DNA of 64,000 nucleotides from an uncultured Alistipes sp. (GCF_949296715.1 NZ_CASFQD010000025.1:113287-177286); one strand, 5' to 3'; shown: positions 1 to 8,693, counted from the first letter of the stretch. Numbers and translations are program-made. Notes: generated from the letters alone by a model not told the origin.

Positions 1-38
1 CTCTCCCGATGGGGAGGGGAAGGGTCACCGAAACCGGT

Positions 39-85
39 CCCGGCAGTAGTCTGCCGGGATGGTTGCGGCCGCTCGCTCCGGCCGC
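39..85. other. Two short inverted repeats at the left edge
   Basis: Positions 39-46 and 51-58 form an 8-bp perfect hairpin with a TAGT loop. Positions 65-70 and 80-85 form a second, 6-bp GC hairpin. Neither is followed by a clear T-run. They may belong to the 3' end of a gene or RNA lying left of the window. I see no coding sequence in bases 1-118. Confidence 0.3.
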
Positions 86-118
86 TTCCCGGAAGGTTCT
101 GCAAAGGCAGCCATAAAA

Positions 119-152
119 ACAGCGGGCGGGAGAGGTCACTCTCCCGCCCGCT
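119..152 (-). terminator. Rho-independent terminator
   Basis: A perfect 14-bp stem (121-134 with 139-152) has a 4-base loop and, on the minus strand, is followed directly by GTTTTT. It lies about 90 bases past the stop of the coiled-coil membrane protein gene and should end that transcript. Confidence 0.85.
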
Positions 153-241
153 GTGTTGTTGTCTGGCGGCAGCTGGACCCCGTGATCCGGTCTCGCGGCC
201 CGTCCACCATCGGGCGGACGAGCCCCTCCAAGAGGGCGTCG

Positions 242-1177
242 TTACCGCATGACGACCTGTGCCTGGCCGATCAGACGCCCCTCCGTGTAGAGCTCCATGC
301 GGTAGGTGCCGGCCGCGAAGCCCGACGAGGTGAAGTAGATGCCCACCTCGAGGTCCTGATTCTGGTAGTCGACCTCACGCATGGCCGAATAGGTGAGCCG
401 CTCGCCTTCGAATTCGAACGACGGCATCGCCTCGGTGGTCAGCACGTAGCCGTCGGGCGAGATGATGCGCAGGTAGATCGCCTTGTTCCCGGGCATCGCC
501 AGTTCGTTGGCCGAGAGCACGAAGTCCACGCGCAGGCGCGAGGCGTTCTTGATCCGCGATACGGGTTTGCTGCGGTCGTTGAGGGCCGAGAGGCTGATGT
601 CGCGGGCCCGGAGCACCGAGCCGACCTTGACCTTGTTGTCCAGTTCGGCGGCCTTCTCCTCGGCCATCTCGGCACGCAGGTTGGCCGACGAAATCTCCTT
701 GCGGTAGGAGACGTTCTCGCTGATGAGTTTCTGGTTGAGCGTATTGAGCGAGTCGATCTGCCGGATGTAGTCCTTCATGGCCGTGCGCAGCGTGCCTACC
801 TCGCGTTCGTACTGCTTGATCTTGGCGAGGTTCCACGAACGCTCCTTCTTCAGGCGCGTCATGAGCGAGTCGGCGCGTTCGCGCTCGACGGAGAGGCTGG
901 CCGAGATCGAGTCGTTCGAGACCCGCAGGTTGTCGTAGTCGTCCATCAGGCGTCCCAGATCATTCTGGATCGAGTCGCGGTCGGCCTGCAGCAGTTCGTT
1001 GTCGAGCATCTGCTGGCGGTGGATGCTGAAATAGAGGATCGACAGCGCCACCAGAATCACCGAGAGGATGATGATGACGATGCGGTATCCGCGGATGGAC
1101 TTCTCCGCATCGGGCTGTCTGCCGTAGTCGTCGTCTTCGAATTCCGAGGGGTCGTAACCCGGTCTGTTCTCTTCCAT
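242..1177 (-). CDS. Membrane-anchored coiled-coil protein, function unknown
   Basis: A 311-residue protein. An acidic N-terminal cytoplasmic stretch is followed by one transmembrane helix (about residues 33-52, rich in I, V and L). Then comes a long charged heptad-like coiled coil (about 60-190) and a C-terminal beta-rich domain of about 110 residues that ends near the stop. The topology suggests a type II inner-membrane protein with a periplasmic coiled coil. An in-frame TTG seven codons upstream lies on top of the -7 promoter box at 1196-1203, so the ATG at 1177 is preferred. The gene has its own promoter and terminator and appears monocistronic. Similar proteins occur across Bacteroidetes as conserved hypotheticals; I do not recognise a function. 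Confidence 0.8.
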   Translation of the reverse strand: MEENRPGYDPSEFEDDDYGRQPDAEKSIRGYRIVIIILSVILVALSILYFSIHRQQMLDNELLQADRDSIQNDLGRLMDDYDNLRVSNDSISASLSVERERADSLMTRLKKERSWNLAKIKQYEREVGTLRTAMKDYIRQIDSLNTLNQKLISENVSYRKEISSANLRAEMAEEKAAELDNKVKVGSVLRARDISLSALNDRSKPVSRIKNASRLRVDFVLSANELAMPGNKAIYLRIISPDGYVLTTEAMPSFEFEGERLTYSAMREVDYQNQDLEVGIYFTSSGFAAGTYRMELYTEGRLIGQAQVVMR

Positions 1178-1195
1178 AGAAATGTCGGTTTTGCG

Positions 1196-1203
1196 CAAAG
1201 ATA
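1196..1203 (-). promoter_or_regulatory. Bacteroidetes -7 promoter box
   Basis: TATCTTTG on the minus strand, 18 bases before the ATG at 1177. It decides the start of the coiled-coil protein gene. Confidence 0.75.
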
Positions 1204-1212
1204 ATCAATTTT

Positions 1213-2010
1213 TCATTTCATCAGGCTCTCAAGCGGATATTTGAGCCCCTTGTAGCTGGAAATGTAGGCCTGGATGCTGCCGATGCGCACCGGCGACTCG
1301 ATGTAGAGCGGAATTTTGTTCCGGTCGTCCGAAATCCAGACCGTGAAGACCGTGCCGTCGGTGAACGAGTAGCCCTCGGTGGTACCCAGCTGGCACTCGA
1401 ACTTCAGGGTCTTGAAGCGGCCCATGTTGCGGATGCGCTTCTCCTCGCGTCCGAGGTAGCGGTAGCGCAGGTGGCGGATTGTGTCCTGGAGGACCATTTG
1501 CAGCGTGGCGGGCTCGCCGACGCGGAAATCCTCCGCATTGGCCGACCGCAGGTTGAAGAAGAGCGCGATGGGGTCCATGCTCTCCGGGGTCAGCGCCATC
1601 TGCTTTTGCCGCTCGGGCTTCTGGCGGCTACGCCAGCGCGTGTAGATTACCGAGTCCTCCCAGTCGTAGACGTAGTGGCTCTGGAAGGTGTAGTCGCCTT
1701 CGCGGATGTCGCTTTCGAAGCGCTGGGGACGCAGCGACAGGGTGTCGACCCATACCGAATAGATGTCCTCGATGTTGAAGAACCAGCGGTAGGTGGGCAG
1801 CGTGCGTCCCGCGCCGACGACCTTGTAAAAACTCCGGTCGTTCGTGCGCTCCGACGAGGTAAGGACCTCGACGGCCCCGACTTCGGTGTTGGGGAACATC
1901 TTGGCCTTGTAGCTGACGCGGTAGAGCAGCTTCTCGCCCGGATGGTAGAGCTGGGCGGCGAGCGGCAGGGCCGCTGCGAGCAGGAGTATCGTGAGCAGAA
2001 GTCGTTTCAT
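1213..2010 (-). CDS. DUF3108 domain-containing exported protein
   Basis: A 265-residue protein with a clear Sec signal peptide (charged KR, a leucine/alanine core, cleavage near LAAQ at about residue 20). The rest matches the DUF3108 pattern: an opening LYHPGEKLLYRVSYK-type strand, a PTYRWFFNIEDIYSVWVD segment and a closing YIESPVRIGSIQAY-type strand. The family is beta-rich, periplasmic or outer-membrane associated, and of unknown function. The gene lies 45 bases downstream of recG with no clear promoter between them, so it may be cotranscribed with recG. Confidence 0.85.
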   Translation of the reverse strand: MKRLLLTILLLAAALPLAAQLYHPGEKLLYRVSYKAKMFPNTEVGAVEVLTSSERTNDRSFYKVVGAGRTLPTYRWFFNIEDIYSVWVDTLSLRPQRFESDIREGDYTFQSHYVYDWEDSVIYTRWRSRQKPERQKQMALTPESMDPIALFFNLRSANAEDFRVGEPATLQMVLQDTIRHLRYRYLGREEKRIRNMGRFKTLKFECQLGTTEGYSFTDGTVFTVWISDDRNKIPLYIESPVRIGSIQAYISSYKGLKYPLESLMK

Positions 2011-2055
2011 GAGGTGAGGGGGTCTTTATTTTTAACGGGTTGTTGGTCGGAAATA

Positions 2056-4164
2056 TTACGATATGCGGGAAAAATCGATCTCTTCGCGGCCCGAATAGCG
2101 GCGGCGGAGTTCGCGCAGCCCTTCGTGTGCGGGTTGCGCGAGTGCGGGGTCCGCGGCGAGGATCTCCGCGGCGGCCTCGCGCGTCAGGGTGAGAATCTGC
2201 ACGTCGGCCGTCGGATTGGCGATCTTCAGATCAAATGCCATGCCGCTCTGCAGCGTGCCGTTGATGTCGCCCGCGCCCCGCAGCTTGAGGTCGAGCTCCG
2301 CGAGGCGGAACCCGTCGTTCGTCTCGCACATCGCCTCGAGGCGTGCGCGCGACTCGCGCGAGAGCTTCTCGCCGGACATGAGGATGCAGTAGGACTGGGC
2401 CCCGCCGCGTCCCACGCGGCCGCGCAGCTGGTGGAGCTGCGAGAGGCCGAAGCGCTCGGCCGACTCGATGACCATGACCGTGGCGTTCGGTACGTCGACG
2501 CCCACCTCGATGACCGACGTAGCGACGAGAATCTGCGCCTCGCCCTCCTTGAACTGGCGCATCGACTCCTCCTTGTCGGCGGGTTTCATCTTGCCGTGGC
2601 AGATGGCCGTGATGTAGTCGGGCAGCGGGAAGTCGCGCGAGATGGCCTCATAGCCGTCCGTGAGGTCCTTGTAGTCCATCGCCTCGGACTCCTTGATGAG
2701 CGGGTAGACGACGTAGACCTGGCGGCCCTGGGCGATCTGCTGCCGCATGAAGCCGAAGAGCTTGAGCCGTGCAGCGTCGGTGTAGTGGTAGGTCTTGATC
2801 GGACGGCGGCCCGGCGGCAGCTCGTCGATGACCGAGACGTCTAGGTCGCCGTAGAGGGTCATGGCGAGCGTGCGGGGGATCGGCGTGGCGGTCATCACGA
2901 GGATGTGGGGCGGCTGCTCGTTCTTGGTCCACAGGCGGGCGCGCTGCTCGACGCCGAAGCGGTGCTGCTCGTCGATGACCACGAAGCCGAGGTTCGCGAA
3001 GCGCACGCGCTCCTCGATCAGCGCGTGGGTGCCGATGAGGATGTGGACCTCGCCCGAGGCGATCCCTTCGAGCGCTTCGCGGCGTTCGCGCGCCTTCGAG
3101 GCGCCGGTCAGGACGGCCACGCGCACCGGCATGCCGTCGAGCAGGCGGCTGATGGTAGCGAAGTGCTGGCGGGCGAGAATCTCCGTCGGGGCCATCATGC
3201 AGGCCTGGAACCCGTTGTCGACGGCCAGCAGCATCGACATCAGCGCCACGAGGGTCTTGCCGCTGCCGACGTCGCCCTGCAGCAGGCGGTTCATCTGGTA
3301 TCCCGTAGCGGTGTCCTGCCGGATTTCGCGGATCACGCGCTTCTGCGCCCCCGTGAGCGGGAAGGGGAGCTTCTCGTTGTAGAAGGTGTTGAAGGCGTCG
3401 TCGACGCGCGTGAAACGGAATCCGTCGGCCTTCGCCAGGCGTGCCGTGCGGCGCGACTGCACGTTGAGCTGCACGCCGAGCAGTTCGTCGAACTTCAGCC
3501 GGTACTGTGCCTGCCGCAGCAGTTCGGGCGACTGCGGGAAGTGGATGTTGTAGTAGGCGTCGTGGCGCGCGATGAGCCCGTAGCGGGTGCGTACATCGGC
3601 GGGCAGCGGGTCGGGGATGTGCCCGCGGACCAGCGCCCAGGCGTTGCAGACGAGCTGGTACATGCCCTTCGTGCCGAACATCGTCGAGATGCGCTCGGTC
3701 GAGGGGTAGATGCCCTGCATGCCGCTCTCGGCGCGGCGCGAGAGGTACTGCTCCATGGTCTCCAGCTCGGGGTGGGCCATCGAGAGCTGGCCGCGGTAGA
3801 ACGACGGACGCCCGAAGACGAGGTATTCGCGTCCGACCTCCACGCGCTTCTCGATCCACTTGATGCCCTGGAACCACACCAGTTCGGCCTGTCCCGTCGC
3901 ATCCTGCACGAAGGCCGTGAAGCGGCGCTTGCGCCCCGTCCCGGCGTAGGCTGTGCCGGTCACGCGGGCGCGCAGCTGCACGAGCGTGGGGGCGTCGTCC
4001 GTGATTTCGGAGATGCGGTAGATGCGCGTGCGGTCGATGTAGCGGAAGGGGAAGTGGTCGAGCAGGTCGCCCACGGTGCGGATGCCCAGCTCCTTGTCCA
4101 GAAGCCGGGCGCGCGCCTCGCCGACGCCCGTCACGTACTTGATATCGCTCTTGAGGTTATCCAC
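2056..4164 (-). CDS. recG: ATP-dependent DNA helicase RecG
   Basis: A 702-residue superfamily 2 helicase that remodels stalled replication forks and branched recombination intermediates. An N-terminal wedge/OB domain opens with a helix-hairpin-helix-like VTGVGEARA segment. Next come the Walker A motif GDVGSGKT, the Walker B-type DEQHRFG, a TATPIPRT motif and the C-terminal helicase domain with QLRGRVGRG. Length is normal for the family. An ATG at 4191 lies upstream of the -7 box at 4169-4176, so I prefer the GTG at 4164. That start is only four bases past the box, which implies a leaderless or nearly leaderless mRNA. Confidence 0.95.
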   Translation of the reverse strand: MDNLKSDIKYVTGVGEARARLLDKELGIRTVGDLLDHFPFRYIDRTRIYRISEITDDAPTLVQLRARVTGTAYAGTGRKRRFTAFVQDATGQAELVWFQGIKWIEKRVEVGREYLVFGRPSFYRGQLSMAHPELETMEQYLSRRAESGMQGIYPSTERISTMFGTKGMYQLVCNAWALVRGHIPDPLPADVRTRYGLIARHDAYYNIHFPQSPELLRQAQYRLKFDELLGVQLNVQSRRTARLAKADGFRFTRVDDAFNTFYNEKLPFPLTGAQKRVIREIRQDTATGYQMNRLLQGDVGSGKTLVALMSMLLAVDNGFQACMMAPTEILARQHFATISRLLDGMPVRVAVLTGASKARERREALEGIASGEVHILIGTHALIEERVRFANLGFVVIDEQHRFGVEQRARLWTKNEQPPHILVMTATPIPRTLAMTLYGDLDVSVIDELPPGRRPIKTYHYTDAARLKLFGFMRQQIAQGRQVYVVYPLIKESEAMDYKDLTDGYEAISRDFPLPDYITAICHGKMKPADKEESMRQFKEGEAQILVATSVIEVGVDVPNATVMVIESAERFGLSQLHQLRGRVGRGGAQSYCILMSGEKLSRESRARLEAMCETNDGFRLAELDLKLRGAGDINGTLQSGMAFDLKIANPTADVQILTLTREAAAEILAADPALAQPAHEGLRELRRRYSGREEIDFSRIS

Positions 4165-4168
4165 AGAG

Positions 4169-4176
4169 CAAATATA
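4169..4176 (-). promoter_or_regulatory. Bacteroidetes -7 box of recG
   Basis: TATATTTG on the minus strand, ending four bases before the GTG start at 4164. It argues against the upstream ATG at 4191 and suggests leaderless transcription. Confidence 0.65.
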
Positions 4177-4208
4177 CGAAAAAACGGGCAATCCGTATCA
4201 CCGGCTCT

Positions 4209-4465
4209 CTATTGCTCTTCTTCTGTCTTTGCCGGAAGCGACGCATCGACGCCCGAACGGGCGAACGATCCCCGGTTCCAGCTGCCCGAAGCCTCGCCCG
4301 TGCGGTCCTCGATGCCCGGGATCGGGCTGCCCTTCTGGTCGGTGACGGAACCCTGAAGTTCAAAGTCGATCAGCGGGGTGCCGTACATGCAGACGGTGCC
4401 CTTGTCTTCGTTTTCGCAGGCGGTCGTGAAGCCGAGAGCAGGAACAGCATGAATCTGCGTTTCAT
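4209..4465 (-). pseudogene. Decayed radical-SAM-associated putative lipoprotein
   Basis: An ATG at 4465 opens a lipoprotein signal (MKRRFMLFLLSA) that runs out of frame near 4430. After a one-base shift the next frame continues with a Thr-Ala-Cys lipobox region, CMYGTPLIDFELQG and VTDQKGSPIPGIE, the conserved start of the family. About 50 residues of the expected central beta domain are then missing, and the frame jumps to the typical C-terminal GSWNRGSF segment. So one frameshift and one internal in-frame deletion are visible. The family normally accompanies a radical SAM maturase; none is present here. Family assignment is from memory of the conserved motifs. Confidence 0.7.
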
Positions 4466-4546
4466 AAGGGTCGGATTTTTGGGCGGTTGCGTGTGTAAAT
4501 CTACTGAAAAATATCCCGGTCTGCAATTTTTTCGCGGAATTCGGGC

Positions 4547-4554
4547 TATCTTTG
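4547..4554 (+). promoter_or_regulatory. Bacteroidetes -7 box of ispG
   Basis: TATCTTTG, 40 bases before the ispG start. A T-run at about 4527-4532 sits near the expected -33 position. Confidence 0.75.
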
Positions 4555-4594
4555 CGGTACGGAGCCCCGGCGGGCCCCGAAACCCGGAGACGAC

Positions 4595-6088
4595 ATGACA
4601 GACCTGACGAAATTCCAGCGGCGTCCGACGTGCGAGGTGCGCATCGGATGCGTGTGCATCGGCGCGGGAAACCCCGTGGCCGTGCAGTCGATGACCAATA
4701 CCGACACGAACGATACGGCGGCGAGCGTCGCGCAGATCGAGCGCATCGACCGCGCGGGCGGCCCGATCGTGCGCCTCACGGCGCAGGGGCGCCGCGAGGG
4801 CGAGAATCTTGCCAACATCGTGCGGCAGCTGCGCAGCGACGGCTTCCGCACGGCCGTCGTGGCCGACATCCACTTCGTTCCGGAGGTTGCGGCCATCGCG
4901 GCGAAGTACGTCGACAAGGTGCGCATCAACCCGGGCAACTACCGCACGGAGCACGGCGAGCTGGAGGCGCTCATCGAGCAGTGCCGCGAGCGCGGCGTGG
5001 CGCTGCGCATCGGCGTCAACCACGGGTCGCTCGCCCGGCGGGTCTTCGACCGCTACGGCGACACGCCCGAGGGGATGGTCGTCTCGGCCATGGAGTTCCT
5101 GCGGGTTTGCCGCGAGCGGGCATTCGACCAGGTGGTCGTCTCGATGAAGTCGAGCAACACGCGCGTGATGGTCTCGGCCTACCGGCAGCTCGTGGCGGCG
5201 ATGGAGGCCGAGGGGATGAACTACCCGATCCACCTCGGGGTCACCGAGGCCGGAAACGGACTCGAGGGGCGCATCAAGAGCGCCGTGGGCATCGGGGCGC
5301 TGCTCTGCGACGGCATCGGTGACACGATCCGCGTCTCGCTGACCGAGGCGCCCGAAAACGAGATCCCCGTCGCGCGGCTGCTCGTCGAGCACTTCGCCGA
5401 CCGCCCGGGCGAGTTCCCCGTGCGGCATCCCGAGCGCTACTCGCCCTACGTCTTCCGCCGCCGCACGCAGGTCGCCGTGCCCGTCACGCACGACGAGCCG
5501 CACGAGGGCTTCCGCGTCATCGAGGCCCTCTCGGGCAACCCGACGGCCGAACTGCGGGCCGCGATTCTGAACCTCGACCGGGCGGACGAGCCCGTCGTCG
5601 TGAAGCGCCGCTACGAGGAGGCGTCGCTCGAGCGGCTGGCCGTGAAGGCGGCCGCCGACCTGGGCGTGCTCTTCCTCGACGGACTGGCCGACGGCATCTG
5701 GATCGACGCCCCGGGCCACGACGCCGCGGCGATCCGCGACGTGGAGCTGATGATCCTCCAGGCGGCGCGCGTGCGCTTCTCGCATACGGAATACATCGCC
5801 TGCCCGTCGTGCGGCCGCACGCTCTACGACATCGAGCGGACCTTGGCGGCGATCAAGTCCCGCACGTCGCACCTGAAGAACCTGAAGATCGGCGTCATGG
5901 GTTGCATCGTCAACGGCCCGGGCGAGATGGCCGATGCCGACTACGGCTACGTGGGGGCGGGCCCGGGCCGCATCACCCTCTACAGGGGACGCGAGGTCGT
6001 CGCGCGCAACATTCCGCAGGAGGAGGCGCTCGACCACCTCGTCGAACTGATCCGCGCCCACGGCGACTGGGTCGATCCCGAAGTCTGA
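4595..6088 (+). CDS. ispG: 4-hydroxy-3-methylbut-2-enyl diphosphate synthase IspG
   Basis: A 497-residue iron-sulfur enzyme of the MEP isoprenoid pathway. It reduces MEcPP to HMBPP. The N-terminal TIM barrel holds the VQSMTNTDT and VRLTAQG motifs. The 4Fe-4S ligands are Cys403, Cys406 (CPSC) and Cys437 (GCIVNGPGE), with the conserved Glu444. Between barrel and cluster domain is an inserted region of roughly 130 residues. It is shorter than I recall for Bacteroides homologs, which are about 600 residues. The gene has its own promoter and is followed after 12 bases by the WbqC-like gene. Confidence 0.95.
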   Translation: MTDLTKFQRRPTCEVRIGCVCIGAGNPVAVQSMTNTDTNDTAASVAQIERIDRAGGPIVRLTAQGRREGENLANIVRQLRSDGFRTAVVADIHFVPEVAAIAAKYVDKVRINPGNYRTEHGELEALIEQCRERGVALRIGVNHGSLARRVFDRYGDTPEGMVVSAMEFLRVCRERAFDQVVVSMKSSNTRVMVSAYRQLVAAMEAEGMNYPIHLGVTEAGNGLEGRIKSAVGIGALLCDGIGDTIRVSLTEAPENEIPVARLLVEHFADRPGEFPVRHPERYSPYVFRRRTQVAVPVTHDEPHEGFRVIEALSGNPTAELRAAILNLDRADEPVVVKRRYEEASLERLAVKAAADLGVLFLDGLADGIWIDAPGHDAAAIRDVELMILQAARVRFSHTEYIACPSCGRTLYDIERTLAAIKSRTSHLKNLKIGVMGCIVNGPGEMADADYGYVGAGPGRITLYRGREVVARNIPQEEALDHLVELIRAHGDWVDPEV

Positions 6089-6100
6089 TCCGCTCCGGCC

Positions 6101-6706
6101 ATGACGATCCTCCCCGCCGCTTACCTCCCTTCGGTCGCCTACTTCGCGGAGCTGCTCCGCGGCGACTGCCTGATCGACCTCGGCGAGCACTTCATCAAGC
6201 GCTCGGAGCGCAACCGCGCGCGGATCCTGGCCACCGACGGCGTCATGGAGCTCACCGTGCAGGTGCGCCATGCCGACCGGCCCCGCCAGCCGATGCGCGA
6301 CATGCGCCTCGACTACTCCAAGCGCTGGCAGCACCAGCACTGGGGCGCCCTTGTGTCCTCCTACAGGGGGTCGCCCTACTTCGATTTCTATGCCGGGCGG
6401 TTCGAGCCCTTCTACCGCGGGCGGTGGGAGTTTCTCTGCGACTACGACCTGCAGCTCACCGAGCTGCTGTGCTCGCTGGCGGGCATCGCGATGCCTGCCG
6501 TATCGGAGCGCTACATCGAGGCGGCGCCCGGCGACCGCGACCTGCGGCCCAAACGCAGGGAGGGCCCGGCGTTCGTCGCCGAGCCCTACGTGCAGGTCTT
6601 TTCCGACCGCCTGCCCTTTCAGCCTAATTTGTCTTTTGCAGACCTTTTATTTGCAGAGGGGCCTGCATCCATCGCGGTTTTAGAACGTTGCCGATACGGA
6701 GCGTGA
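6101..6706 (+). CDS. WbqC-like family protein
   Basis: A 201-residue protein that opens with an AAYLPSVAYFAELL-type strand and has the family features HFIKRSERNRARI, a TVQV strand and a closing QPNLSFADLLFAEGP block. WbqC proteins are found in polysaccharide clusters and as stand-alone genes in Bacteroidetes; their biochemical role is not established. It lies 12 bases behind ispG and is probably cotranscribed. Its last 83 bases overlap the 3' end of the convergent GH2 gene, and both proteins keep a normal-looking C-terminus. Confidence 0.85.
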   Translation: MTILPAAYLPSVAYFAELLRGDCLIDLGEHFIKRSERNRARILATDGVMELTVQVRHADRPRQPMRDMRLDYSKRWQHQHWGALVSSYRGSPYFDFYAGRFEPFYRGRWEFLCDYDLQLTELLCSLAGIAMPAVSERYIEAAPGDRDLRPKRREGPAFVAEPYVQVFSDRLPFQPNLSFADLLFAEGPASIAVLERCRYGA

Positions 6707-8654
6707 CGCTGTCCGCAAGCCCGCCGGCATATACCCGTACCGGAACGCTCCCCGTGACCGAAACGCTGTCCGAGCGGTACTGGCACGGCGCATACTCCGT
6801 CATGGCGACCGTATCGCGCCCGACGACGAGCGTGGGCAGCCCCGCGGACGAATAGACGCGGAAGGCCTGCCGCGTCTGGTCGCGCAGACGCCGCCGCTTG
6901 TCGACCAGGTGGAGCGTCGGCTCCCGTCTGTTCCACATCGCCCGGTAGAGGTAGTAGGCATCCTTGCACGTGCGGCGGTCGATGGTCACGAGCCCCTCGC
7001 CGTTGATGCCGTAGGGGCGGCGCGCCGAGCCGTAATCGAACAGCGTGGCGATCCACGTGCCCCAGAAGAGCGAATCGTTCTGCAGGTTGCGGGCATACTC
7101 CTCGTGGAAGCGCGTCTGGTTCTCCTCGGGCATCCAGTTCTCGCGCGGCGCCGCGTGGGCCGTGTAGCTTCTGTGGCCGATGAACCCGCTGCCGCCGTAG
7201 GCGACGCCCGAGCGCAGGTGCGACCAGTTCTTCTGCAGCAGGTCGCGCCAGACCTTCACGTCGTCGGTTGAGCCGCGCTCCCAGCCCACGGTCTGCCGCC
7301 AGACGATCAGGTCGGTGATGAAGTTGATCTTGCCGTCCTGGTCGCTGCACGCCACCGTCGGCCGCGAGGGGTCCATCGCGCGGGCCGTGTCGTGGAGCCT
7401 CCGCACGTAGGGCACGGCGCTGTCGCCGCGGTTCCAGAGCCTCGAGAAGAGCCCCCACATCACCACCGAGGGGTGGTTCATGTGCTGGGCGATGATCTCC
7501 TGCAGCTGCTGCAGTCCGTTCTGCTCGAACTGCGGCGTGGCGTAGTAGGCCACATCCCCGAGGAAGGGGGCGCGGTGCAGCGGCAGGTCGATCCAGACGA
7601 GCAGGCCGAGTTCGTCGCAGCGGTCGTACAGATACCCGGCATGGGGCATGACGGCCGACCGCAGGGCGTTGGCCCCGAGGTCGAGCAGGCGGGCCAGGTC
7701 GGCGTCGCAGTCCTGCCGCGTGAACAGTCCGCCCGCAACGGTGTTGTCGTGGTAGAGGTCGACGCCGTGCACGGGCGTGCGCACGCCGTTGATCGCGAGG
7801 CCCCCGCCGGGGGTGACGGCGATCGAGCGGAATCCCGTGCGGACGGCGACGCTGTCGGTCGTCTGCTCCTCGCCGAGCGAGACCGACACGGTGTAGAGCG
7901 ACGGCGAATCGGGGCTCCACAGCGCCGGGTGCTCGATGGCAAAGGGGACGAAGAGGGGCTTGCCGTCGAGCCGCACGCGCTGCCGTTTCGAGAAGACGGA
8001 CTCCCCGTCGGGGGCCGTGATGCCGAGCGTCAGCGTGCAGCTGCTCTCGCCCTTCGAGGTGAGGTGTACCTCCACCTGCCCTTCGGTGCGGTCGCCGTTC
8101 ACGACGGTGGGGTGTACGAGCACCCCTTCCGATCCGAAATAGAGGGGCGAGACGGCCGTGCGGTCGGTGACGATGAGCTCCGCCGGGCGGAAGATGCCGC
8201 CGTAGAGGTTCATGTCCGTCGACGTGGGCAGCACGTCGTTGCGGTAGCTGTTGCTCACGACCATGCGCAGGGCGTTGTCGGTGCCGAAGCGCACCTTGTC
8301 CGTGATCTCGAACACGAAGGCCGTGCCGGCGCCGCAGTGCGTCCCGGCGTGTGAGCCGTTGACGAACAGGTCGGCGACCGTCTGCACGCCGTAGAAGCGG
8401 ACGAAGAGGCGGCGCGAGGCCCATTCCACCGGGATGTAGATGTCGTTCTGGTAGTTTCCCGTGGTTTCGAGCAGCGATCCTTCGGCGAGGGGGTCGGTGT
8501 CCCAGGTGTGGGGCAGGGTGACGTGGCGGGCGTTGTCGCTGGTGTTTTCCGATTTGAAGAAGAACCGCCACCCCTCGTTCAGGGGGATGACCTCGCGCGC
8601 GGCGGCCATCGAGCTTGCGGCCGCGAGCAGCAGAAGCAGCATGTATCGTTTCAT
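6624..8654 (-). CDS. Glycoside hydrolase family 2 protein, probably catalytically inactive
   Basis: A 676-residue secreted protein with a signal peptide (MKRYMLLLLL core). An N-terminal sugar-binding jelly roll (EGWRFFF, LPHTWD) is followed by the Ig-like domain (FRSIAVTPGGGLAINGVR) and the TIM barrel (NHPSVVMWGLF). In active GH2 enzymes the last motif continues with Asn-Glu, the acid/base; here residues 404-405 are Ser-Arg. The nucleophile motif, usually SEYG, reads VAYG with Ala485. The rest of the fold is well kept, so this looks like a pseudoenzyme rather than a decaying gene. The ATG at 8654 is chosen because the promoter box at 8686-8693 lies just upstream. Confidence 0.85.
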   Translation of the reverse strand: MKRYMLLLLLAAASSMAAAREVIPLNEGWRFFFKSENTSDNARHVTLPHTWDTDPLAEGSLLETTGNYQNDIYIPVEWASRRLFVRFYGVQTVADLFVNGSHAGTHCGAGTAFVFEITDKVRFGTDNALRMVVSNSYRNDVLPTSTDMNLYGGIFRPAELIVTDRTAVSPLYFGSEGVLVHPTVVNGDRTEGQVEVHLTSKGESSCTLTLGITAPDGESVFSKRQRVRLDGKPLFVPFAIEHPALWSPDSPSLYTVSVSLGEEQTTDSVAVRTGFRSIAVTPGGGLAINGVRTPVHGVDLYHDNTVAGGLFTRQDCDADLARLLDLGANALRSAVMPHAGYLYDRCDELGLLVWIDLPLHRAPFLGDVAYYATPQFEQNGLQQLQEIIAQHMNHPSVVMWGLFSRLWNRGDSAVPYVRRLHDTARAMDPSRPTVACSDQDGKINFITDLIVWRQTVGWERGSTDDVKVWRDLLQKNWSHLRSGVAYGGSGFIGHRSYTAHAAPRENWMPEENQTRFHEEYARNLQNDSLFWGTWIATLFDYGSARRPYGINGEGLVTIDRRTCKDAYYLYRAMWNRREPTLHLVDKRRRLRDQTRQAFRVYSSAGLPTLVVGRDTVAMTEYAPCQYRSDSVSVTGSVPVRVYAGGLADSVTLRIGNVLKPRWMQAPLQIKGLQKTN

Positions 8655-8685
8655 GGCAGGGCGGATGGATATGTAGCACCGGAGG

Positions 8686-8693
8686 CAAAGATA
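8686..8693 (-). promoter_or_regulatory. -7 box of the GH2 gene
   Basis: TATCTTTG on the minus strand, 31 bases before the ATG at 8654. Confidence 0.7.
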
